From Phycisphaera sp. TMED9 (lineage in GTDB: Bacteria > Planctomycetota > Phycisphaerae > Phycisphaerales > SM1A02): a stretch of 64,000 nt of DNA. Location: NCBI GenBank assembly GCA_002167845.2, contig NHBO02000081.1, forward strand, positions 2,177-66,176, written 5' to 3'. Numbering within the stretch: the stretch's first letter is position 1; each line of letters begins with the position of its first letter. A program made the position numbers and the translations under genes. The notes beneath the pieces are model-generated. The model saw only the letters and a list, made by a program, of their open reading frames with translations. It had not been told where the DNA came from and made no database searches. Below, one piece after another: positions 46,149-55,517 of this stretch.

Positions 46149-47567
46149 TCAGAAGACGAGGTCGCTTCCCGGGTTGAACTCAGGGCACGATCTTCCAGCG
46201 AGGTCGGCGGCACACAGTGCGGTCGCGGCCGTCACTTCGATCCGGCCGTTGACCGTTCCATCGTCATTTCTGGCGATTTTCGAGCCTGCAGCCTCCATCC
46301 ATCGAGCCGAACGTTCGGTCTGCAGTCGGCCGCTGCTCTCCGCGGAATCGCCACCTTCGGCATTCTTGATGGGGGCGAACTCCTCGACGCGATCGGTCTC
46401 GTAGACGAGTCCCTTCTCGACGAACTCGAGGGCGTCGAAGACGAACATCTCGAACTTGGTCCCGTTGGGCTCCGTGGGAGTGACCGTCGTTCCGTCGTCC
46501 GGGTTCCAGAACGGAACCTTCTTTCGGGCGTGATGGAACGGCATCACGGTGTCGCTGTCCGCGGAAGTCAGACGGGCGATGAAGTCGATGGCGAGGATGT
46601 GGATGGCGATCGACCCCGCGATGAATCGCAGAGATCCATCTTCGTTGGTCGCGTTGGCGTGATCGGCGGGAAGGTCGCTGTACTCGATCACCTGAGTCCG
46701 GCCGCCGACGCGGCAGAAGACCCCGACCTTTTCTTCGGCCGAGATCTTCGGAACCATCTTGCTGGACATTTCCCTCGAGCTCGCGGGATGAGTCGCATGA
46801 AGGCCGACGAAGAGGGGGTCGACGGCGTGAACCGTGGGATTGTCCACCTGGAAGTAGGACAGGTGTTTCACCCCTCGGCTGGCGGCGTGGTCCAGCGCGC
46901 CGCTGCGGGCGAGGGCACGAAGAGATCCTCCGTGGCCATCCGGGCTCACCGCGATCACTCCGGGGGCTTCAAGAAGGATCCGGCCGTTGTCATCGACCGC
47001 GGGCATCACTCCCTGCGGAAAGAGGAGCATCGATTCCGGGCTCCGGCCGAAGTGGTTGTTGTCCTGAAAGAACGCCCGGGTCGCGGCGTCGTTCAACGGG
47101 CTGGTCATCAGGTACCAGGGCGTCTCGATGCCGAATCGCTCGTCGATGGCGTTCAGTTGCTCCGCGAAGACCCGGAACAAGGGCTTTCCGGTGATCGGGG
47201 TCGCGGGAAACGTCCCCTTGGGGCCGTTCCATCCAAGGCGGGTTCCCTGGCCCCCGGCGACGGTGAACGCCGCGATTTCACCGCGTCGGATCAACTCTTC
47301 ACCGGCGGATCGAAAGGTCTCTTCATCTTCGGGGTGGCGAGGAACCACGGGGGCGGGTTCGAGGTCGGCGGGAATGCCGACGGCCGAGCCGCCCGATGAT
47401 GCGAGCGAGGAGACCTCCTCGAAGTCGATCGACTCGGCCTGTTCGATGAACGACTCGAGCTCGTCGGCAGTCACCGATTCGAGGCCGCGGGTGAGATGTT
47501 CCTGCTCGTGCTTCTGAAGCGTCGCGACGACGGCGTCGAGACGTTGGGTGATCGACTCGGTTGACAT
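46149..47567 (-). CDS. UDP-N-acetylglucosamine/UDP-sugar pyrophosphorylase (eukaryotic UAP1-like UDPGP family)
   Basis: 'FTVAGGQGTRLGWNGPKGTFPATPITGKPLFRVFAEQL', 'HLSYFQVDNPTVHAVDPLFVGLH', 'KFEMFVFDAL'. Confidence 0.9.
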   Translation of the reverse strand: MSTESITQRLDAVVATLQKHEQEHLTRGLESVTADELESFIEQAESIDFEEVSSLASSGGSAVGIPADLEPAPVVPRHPEDEETFRSAGEELIRRGEIAAFTVAGGQGTRLGWNGPKGTFPATPITGKPLFRVFAEQLNAIDERFGIETPWYLMTSPLNDAATRAFFQDNNHFGRSPESMLLFPQGVMPAVDDNGRILLEAPGVIAVSPDGHGGSLRALARSGALDHAASRGVKHLSYFQVDNPTVHAVDPLFVGLHATHPASSREMSSKMVPKISAEEKVGVFCRVGGRTQVIEYSDLPADHANATNEDGSLRFIAGSIAIHILAIDFIARLTSADSDTVMPFHHARKKVPFWNPDDGTTVTPTEPNGTKFEMFVFDALEFVEKGLVYETDRVEEFAPIKNAEGGDSAESSGRLQTERSARWMEAAGSKIARNDDGTVNGRIEVTAATALCAADLAGRSCPEFNPGSDLVF

Positions 47568-47616
47568 CGGTCTTGGTTCCAACTCGATGATTGAGGGTTC
47601 GACGAAGGGGCGAGGT

Positions 47617-48318
47617 TCAGTGCTCGGAGGAATTCGGATCCTGAGGCTGGGTCCAGCCTTCCGCATCGTGCCGAACGATCTTGCCGGTCTCGAGGTAGAT
47701 CACCTGCTCGCACACGTTCGTGCAATGGTCGGCGATGCGCTCGAGCGACTTGGTCACGGCGAGAAGACGGAACGCTCCATCAACGGCGAGTGCGCCGTCG
47801 GCGAGTCGCTGCTGGGCATCAAGCAGGATCTCCTGCTTGAAACGATCGACGGTGTCGTCGAAGTCCAGAACCCGGCGGGCGAGGACCGGGTCGTTCTTGC
47901 TCAAGGCGCGATTCGCGTCGCGGATCATTCCGAGCACGCTGTTGGCCATCACGCGGAAGGTCTGGGGGAGGTTGCTCGTCGTCCGCTGTGGATCGAGGGT
48001 GGCCTCGGCGATCGTGACCGCGCAGTCACCGATCCGTTCGAACTCGTTGTTGACCTTGACGATCGTGAGCACGGAGCGGATCGAATGTGAATTGGTCTGT
48101 CCGAGGGCGAGCACGGGAATGCACTGCTTCTCGATCTCGACGTCGACCTCGTCCACGACCAGTTCGATCTGGAGGACTTCTCGAGCCTTGTCGAGATCGT
48201 GATCGAAGTAGCAGTCGACGGCCTGCGTGGCCTGCTCGAGGACACGAACTCCCTGCTTCGTGATCTGATCACGGAGAATCTGCAGCTGAGTCTGAAAATC
48301 TTCGGTCTGATCGTTCAC
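47617..48318 (-). CDS. phoU: Phosphate signalling complex protein PhoU
   Basis: GTG start 48318; 'NNEFERIGDCAVTIAEATL' and 'KSLERIADHCTNVCEQVIYLETGKIVRH' tandem PhoU motifs. Confidence 0.93.
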   Translation of the reverse strand: MNDQTEDFQTQLQILRDQITKQGVRVLEQATQAVDCYFDHDLDKAREVLQIELVVDEVDVEIEKQCIPVLALGQTNSHSIRSVLTIVKVNNEFERIGDCAVTIAEATLDPQRTTSNLPQTFRVMANSVLGMIRDANRALSKNDPVLARRVLDFDDTVDRFKQEILLDAQQRLADGALAVDGAFRLLAVTKSLERIADHCTNVCEQVIYLETGKIVRHDAEGWTQPQDPNSSEH

Positions 48319-48336
48319 GAATGGGCCTCGTTCCTT

Positions 48337-48359
48337 GGGAGTATACGCCTCTGGCGGGA
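48337..48359 (-). promoter_or_regulatory. Promoter-like element upstream of phoU (TATACT -10-like)
   Basis: Minus strand CCCGCCAGAGGCGTATACTCCCA; 20/23 identical to the element upstream of tmRNA. Confidence 0.5.
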
Positions 48360-48381
48360 GCATGCCGGATAGCATTCCAGC

Positions 48382-49131
48382 ATGATCGAACTTGGCGTCA
48401 ACATCGACCACGTCGCGACGGTCCGGGAGGCCCGTGCGACCTGGGAACCGGATCCGGTCTGGGCCGCCGTGGAGGCGCATCTGGGTGGTGCGGGAGGAAT
48501 CACCATCCACCTGCGGGAAGACCGCCGGCACATCCAGGATGCCGATGTCCATCGATTGAAGGAACTCGTTCAGATCAAGCTGAATCTCGAGATGGCCGCC
48601 ACGGACGAGATGATCGCGATCGCCTCCGAGATTCGACCGCAGATCGTCATGCTGGTGCCGGAAGGGCGAGACGAGATCACCACCGAGGGAGGGCTCGACG
48701 TCGCGGGATCCCGTGAACGGATGGCCGATGTCGTCCAGCGACTGGCCGCCGTCGGAATCCCGGTGTCGGCCTTCATCGATCCGGACCTCCGTCAGGTCGC
48801 TGCGGCCGCGGAATGCGGCTTCGCGGTCTGTGAGGTCCATACCGGCCCCTATGCACACGCGTTTCACGAGCATGGCCGCTCCGCCGACATGCCGGAGGTC
48901 TCGGCGCGGCTCTCCGAGGTCGCTCGGGCGGGAGAGGCCATCATCGAGGCCGGCATGCGATTCAACGCCGGGCACGCGCTGAACTATGCCAACGTTCAGC
49001 CGATCGCCGCTCTTCCGGGGGTCCGGGAGCTCCACATCGGCCATTCGATCGTGAGCCGTTCGATCTTCATCGGAATGCGCCAGGCGGTTCGGGAGATGAG
49101 AAGCCTGATCATCGAAGCCGGCCGCTCCTGA
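48382..49131 (+). CDS. pdxJ: Pyridoxine 5'-phosphate synthase
   Basis: 'IELGVNIDHVATVREARATWEPDPV', 'GGAGGITIHLREDRRHIQD', 'LNYANVQPIAALPGVRELHIGHSIVSRSIFIG'. Confidence 0.96.
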   Translation: MIELGVNIDHVATVREARATWEPDPVWAAVEAHLGGAGGITIHLREDRRHIQDADVHRLKELVQIKLNLEMAATDEMIAIASEIRPQIVMLVPEGRDEITTEGGLDVAGSRERMADVVQRLAAVGIPVSAFIDPDLRQVAAAAECGFAVCEVHTGPYAHAFHEHGRSADMPEVSARLSEVARAGEAIIEAGMRFNAGHALNYANVQPIAALPGVRELHIGHSIVSRSIFIGMRQAVREMRSLIIEAGRS

Positions 49132-49283
49132 GCGTCGCTTGCCGAGGGCGTTTCTCTGATCTCGGAATTCCTGGATTCAAGGAGATTCGAGTGGGATGAA
49201 TCGATGACTTGTCGATTCTCTCCCGGAGGGTGGTCCGTTGGTAGGATCGCCCGGACGCAGGACGCGACTCCGGAGATTTCTGA

Positions 49284-50237
49284 ATGACTCAGTTTCAGCC
49301 CGCGTTGCTCGCGGGAGCCCACACCGCTCTGATCACGCCCTTCAGCCGAGATGGATCCACGGTCGATCTCTCGGCGCTCGAGGCTCAGGTCCTCTTCCAG
49401 GCCTCTGGAGGCGTTGCCGGAGTGGTGCCGTGCGGTACGACTGGAGAGACGCCCACGCTGTCCGACTCGGAGCGACGGAGCGTCATCCAGACCACGGCGG
49501 CGACCGCTGGCCCGCTGGGCGTGAAAGTCATCGCAGGAGCCGGGTCCAATGCGACCGCCCACGCCATCGAACTGCAATCGGAGGCCGAAGGCCTCGGTGC
49601 CGATGCCTCGCTCCAGGTCGTGCCCTACTACAACAAGCCTTCGCAGGAGGGGCTCTTCCGGCACTTCATGGCGATCGCCGATGCGGCGGAGATTCCGATC
49701 GTCCTCTACGACGTACCGGGCCGTTCGGGTGTCGGTCTCTCCGTCGATACCGTGGTTCGACTTGCGGCGCATCCACGCATCGTCGCGATCAAGGTCGCCA
49801 ACGGATCACTGGGCTTCGTCGGAGATGTCGCCGGGCGTTGCGATCTGGAGATCCTCTCGGGTGATGACCCGCTGACCCTGCCGATGCAGTCGCTCGGTGC
49901 GGTCGGCGTGATCAGCGTGTTGGGGAACATCGCACCGGGCCTGGTCGCGCAGCAGATCGCGGCGGGGAATCGGGGGGATCTGGCCGCGGCTCGAGTCGTT
50001 CATGAGCGGGTTCTTCCCTTGGCGACGGGTCTGCTCTCGTTGGATGGCAACCCGGTGCCGATCAAGGCGGCGATGTCGATGCTCGGCCGTGACAGTGGGG
50101 TGGTTCGACCGCCGCTGGCCGCCGCGGGCGCCTCGGTCCGCGATCAGCTCGCGGAACTCCTCGACACGGTGGGGGTTCGCGGCCCGGCCGGTGCCCACGA
50201 TTCCGCGGGATACTCCGGAACCACAGGAAACAGATGA
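49284..50237 (+). CDS. dapA: 4-hydroxy-tetrahydrodipicolinate synthase
   Basis: 'GVVPCGTTGETPTLSDSER', 'VVPYYNKPSQEGLFRHF', 'IVLYDVPGRSG', 'ILSGDDPLTLPMQSLGAVGVISVLGNI'. Confidence 0.95.
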   Translation: MTQFQPALLAGAHTALITPFSRDGSTVDLSALEAQVLFQASGGVAGVVPCGTTGETPTLSDSERRSVIQTTAATAGPLGVKVIAGAGSNATAHAIELQSEAEGLGADASLQVVPYYNKPSQEGLFRHFMAIADAAEIPIVLYDVPGRSGVGLSVDTVVRLAAHPRIVAIKVANGSLGFVGDVAGRCDLEILSGDDPLTLPMQSLGAVGVISVLGNIAPGLVAQQIAAGNRGDLAAARVVHERVLPLATGLLSLDGNPVPIKAAMSMLGRDSGVVRPPLAAAGASVRDQLAELLDTVGVRGPAGAHDSAGYSGTTGNR

Positions 50238-50797
50238 GCAACGTCAATGATGATCGATACGAACCGACCGGCCTTCCCTATCGGATGGCGGTTCTCTGCT
50301 ACCTCTGGACGGAGGACGATCGGCTCCTGATGCTCCATCGGCGGAAGGAGCCGAATCCGGGGATGTACTCGCCGATCGGTGGAAAGATGGAGATCTCACT
50401 GGGCGAGACGCCGCACGAGTGTGCTCGCCGGGAGATTCATGAGGAAGCCGGCATCGAAGTCGCGCCCGAGGACATCCGCATGTTCGCCATGGTGGCGGAG
50501 AAGGCGTATCAAGGCGAGATGCACTGGCTGCTCTTCTGTTTCGAAGTCACTCGCCGGATCGACCCGGCGGACCTCCCGCGCAGCGAATTCGACGAGGGAA
50601 CGTTGGAGTGGGTTCCCGTCGATGAGATCGAGAATCTCAACATTCCGGAGACCGATCGCAAGGTTCTCTGGCCTGCGCTGAAGCCACGACGGCATTCGGG
50701 CGGATTCCTCATGGTCGAAATCGACTGCGGTGGCGAAGACCTCGTCTGGAAGGTGGTCGAGGACACCGCAGGGTCGAGCGAGTCGGGTCGAGGTTGA
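50234..50797 (+). CDS. Nudix hydrolase
   Basis: Nudix box 'GGKMEISLGETPHECARREIHEEAGI'; 4-nt overlap with dapA. Confidence 0.92.
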   Translation: MSNVNDDRYEPTGLPYRMAVLCYLWTEDDRLLMLHRRKEPNPGMYSPIGGKMEISLGETPHECARREIHEEAGIEVAPEDIRMFAMVAEKAYQGEMHWLLFCFEVTRRIDPADLPRSEFDEGTLEWVPVDEIENLNIPETDRKVLWPALKPRRHSGGFLMVEIDCGGEDLVWKVVEDTAGSSESGRG

Positions 50798-50822
50798 ATC
50801 GCCCCCGTCGCTTCTGCTCGAT

Positions 50823-52235
50823 TCAGACGATCCCGGCCACGGCCGCGGCCTCGTCGGCCAGCCGTTCGGCGGCCTCCTGAGTCGGGGCTTCGGCGATCAG
50901 GCGAATGATCGGCTCGGTGTTACTGGGTCGGACGTGGACCCAGGCGTCACCGACGTCGACCCGAACACCATCCGAAGCATTGATGTCTTCACTCGCCCAG
51001 TGCTTCTTGATCTTCTTCAAGATTCCGCGGACGGCTTCCTTGCCGCCGACGGAGGAGAGATCCCACTTTCGCTTGAGCATGGAGTACCGGGGAAGGGCGT
51101 CGACGATCGCCGAGAGCGGTCGTTGGTCGGTCGCGAGCAGCTCGAGGATCAGGGCCATCGCGGAGAGCGAGTCGCGAATGAGGCAGACCTCCGGGATGAT
51201 GACGCCGCCGTTCCCTTCGCCGCCGATGGCACCACCACTCGATCGAATGCCCTGAACCACGTTGGCCTCTCCCACGGCGGTTCGGACCACGCTGGCCCCT
51301 TCGAATCCCTTGCAGACGTCATCGATCATCCGGCTGGTCGAGAGGTTGGCGGCGATCGGGCCGCCTCCTCCGCGCTGCATCATGCGGAGTCCGGTCAGTA
51401 CCAGCGTCCATTCCTCGCCGATGTATCGCCCGTTCTCGTCGATGACCGCGAGCCGATCCGCATCCGGATCCTGCGCGAATCCCACGGTCGCCCCGGAGTC
51501 CTTCGCGACCACTTCGGCCAGTTCGGTGAGATTCGCCTCGGTGGGCTCCGGAGTATGCGGGAAGACGCCGAGAGGCTCGCCATGAAGATGCACGAGGTCA
51601 CAGCCGAGCGCCTCGAGAAGTCGTCGGCCCGCCGGCCCACCGGATGCGGCGACCGAATCGAGAACCACTCGGAATCGCCTGCCCCGGATCGCCTCGACGT
51701 CGACGATGGAGAGAACCTTGTCGACGTGGTGCTCCGCGGCATCATCAGCATGGTGAATTCGGCCGCACTCGGCGCCGGCCACGCGATCCACTTGATTGCC
51801 TTCGAATCGAGCGATGATCTTCGAAGCCTCCCGGCCGGGAGGGGCGAGCCCGTCCGAATCGAGGCACTTGATTCCATTCCACTCGATCGGATTGTGACTC
51901 GCCGTCACGTTGATCCCGCCATCGCATCCGAGCTTCTGAATCATGACGCCGACGGTCGGTGTGGTCGTGATGCCGAGAAGCGTGACGTCACATCCGACCG
52001 CCGCGAGGCCGGCGGCGGCGGCGGAGGCCAGGCACGAGCCCGATCGCCGGCCGTCGTAACCGACCACCAGTCGCGGGGGTCGATCGGTGATCGATTCTCG
52101 CAGCAGCGACCCGAATGCACCCGTGTAGCGGGCGACGATTTCAGGGGTCATCGTCTGGCCGACGATGCCACGGGCGCCGGAGATCGAGAGCATCAGGGGG
52201 GCGTCGGGCACGGGAACTCCATGAAGGGGGATCAA
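50823..52235 (-). CDS. Phosphohexomutase (phosphoglucosamine/phosphomannomutase family)
   Basis: 'ISGARGIVGQTMTPEIV', 'GINVTASHNPIEWNGIKC' phosphoserine loop, 'DPDADRLAVIDENG', 'RPSNTEPIIRLIAEA'. Exact start uncertain. Confidence 0.93.
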   Translation of the reverse strand: MIPLHGVPVPDAPLMLSISGARGIVGQTMTPEIVARYTGAFGSLLRESITDRPPRLVVGYDGRRSGSCLASAAAAGLAAVGCDVTLLGITTTPTVGVMIQKLGCDGGINVTASHNPIEWNGIKCLDSDGLAPPGREASKIIARFEGNQVDRVAGAECGRIHHADDAAEHHVDKVLSIVDVEAIRGRRFRVVLDSVAASGGPAGRRLLEALGCDLVHLHGEPLGVFPHTPEPTEANLTELAEVVAKDSGATVGFAQDPDADRLAVIDENGRYIGEEWTLVLTGLRMMQRGGGGPIAANLSTSRMIDDVCKGFEGASVVRTAVGEANVVQGIRSSGGAIGGEGNGGVIIPEVCLIRDSLSAMALILELLATDQRPLSAIVDALPRYSMLKRKWDLSSVGGKEAVRGILKKIKKHWASEDINASDGVRVDVGDAWVHVRPSNTEPIIRLIAEAPTQEAAERLADEAAAVAGIV

Positions 52236-52294
52236 GAGACCGGACTCTACCGAGTTCCGACCGGATTCTGTGAGTGATGATCTATACTCAGATC

Positions 52295-52660
52295 ATGTTC
52301 CAAATCGAAGTATCTCATCGGTTCTCAGCCGCTCATGCCGTGACTGTCGGGGGTGTTCGAGAGGAGTTGCATGGGCATGACTGGGGGGTGACGGTGGTCA
52401 TCGAGGGTCCCAAACTCGACCACGAGGATCTGCTGGTCGATTTTCATGTGATCGAGGTCGCCCTCCGGACCGCCATCGGCCCGTTTTCCGGGCGGACCAT
52501 GAACGGAACGCCCCCCTTCGACGTGGTTCATCCCACCGCGGAACGGCTGGCCGAATTCGTGGCCGAAGCCGTGCAGCCGGAAGTCCCTTCGGGGCTCCGG
52601 ATCGCGTCCGTGGCCGTGGAGGAGGCACCAGGGTGCATTGCCCGGTGGTTTCCGGATTGA
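52295..52660 (+). CDS. 6-carboxytetrahydropterin synthase/PTPS family (QueD-like)
   Basis: 'FSAAHAV...LHGHDWGVTVVIEGPKLDHEDLLVDFHVIE', 'PPFDVVHPTAERLAEFV'. Confidence 0.87.
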   Translation: MFQIEVSHRFSAAHAVTVGGVREELHGHDWGVTVVIEGPKLDHEDLLVDFHVIEVALRTAIGPFSGRTMNGTPPFDVVHPTAERLAEFVAEAVQPEVPSGLRIASVAVEEAPGCIARWFPD

Positions 52661-52769
52661 ACCCCTCGGATGAGGAAGATCTGATCGAGACGACGGCGTC
52701 TTGATCGAGGAAGATGCGTTGATTCGCCCTGAGTCCAGATACCGAAGCCTTGATCGAAAGCCCACGCCG

Positions 52770-54926
<2,157 letters not shown>

Positions 54927-54935
54927 CTCGGCCGC

Positions 54936-55517
54936 TCAGAACGCTTCGAGTCGGGGCATGGCGCTGCCCACGAGCCTGATGGTCCGGGCCCGGTCACCCT
55001 CGATATCGAGTTGGATGACGTCGTTGGGTTCGACCGTGAGATCGATCGTGGCCCGATAGAGCCGACGGCCTTTTTCGTAGCTCAGCGTGAACGGCGCTTG
55101 AAGAACGCCTTCGGCGCTGGTGGTTCCCACCACGCCGTCAAGGAGTTCCACCGCAGGCTGACCGTCGATCTCGTACAGAAGTCTCTGGGTGTTTCGATCC
55201 CAGGAGATCGTCACGACTTCCTCGTTCTGGGTCTGGAACTGAATGAAGTCGCTCTGGATCGTGGTGACCCGCGGGTCGGATGGGAACGGGCCGAAATCGG
55301 TTCCGGTTCGAATCAGGGTCAACATCCGGTGCATGACGATACGGCCGATCGACTGCGTGGAGACTTCCTCGGTCGTGGCTTGATACGCACGAAAGCTCGC
55401 GTCGAGCGCGGCCAGGGTCGCCGTGAGAAGAGTGGCGGTGATGGCGAGTGCGATGAGCACTTCGATCAGGTTGAACCCGCGCCGTCGCACGTCCCGTCTG
55501 GTGCGATGAATCTTCAT
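54936..55517 (-). CDS. GspJ/PilW-like minor pseudopilin
   Basis: 'RRRGFNLIEVLIALAITATLLTATLAALDASFRAY' prepilin motif. Confidence 0.85.
   Translation of the reverse strand: MKIHRTRRDVRRRGFNLIEVLIALAITATLLTATLAALDASFRAYQATTEEVSTQSIGRIVMHRMLTLIRTGTDFGPFPSDPRVTTIQSDFIQFQTQNEEVVTISWDRNTQRLLYEIDGQPAVELLDGVVGTTSAEGVLQAPFTLSYEKGRRLYRATIDLTVEPNDVIQLDIEGDRARTIRLVGSAMPRLEAF

Noticed and set aside
50730-52277. 515-aa plus-strand ORF opposite the phosphohexomutase
   Set aside because: Shadow ORF; the minus strand carries the catalytic TASHNP motif and metal-binding DPDADR.
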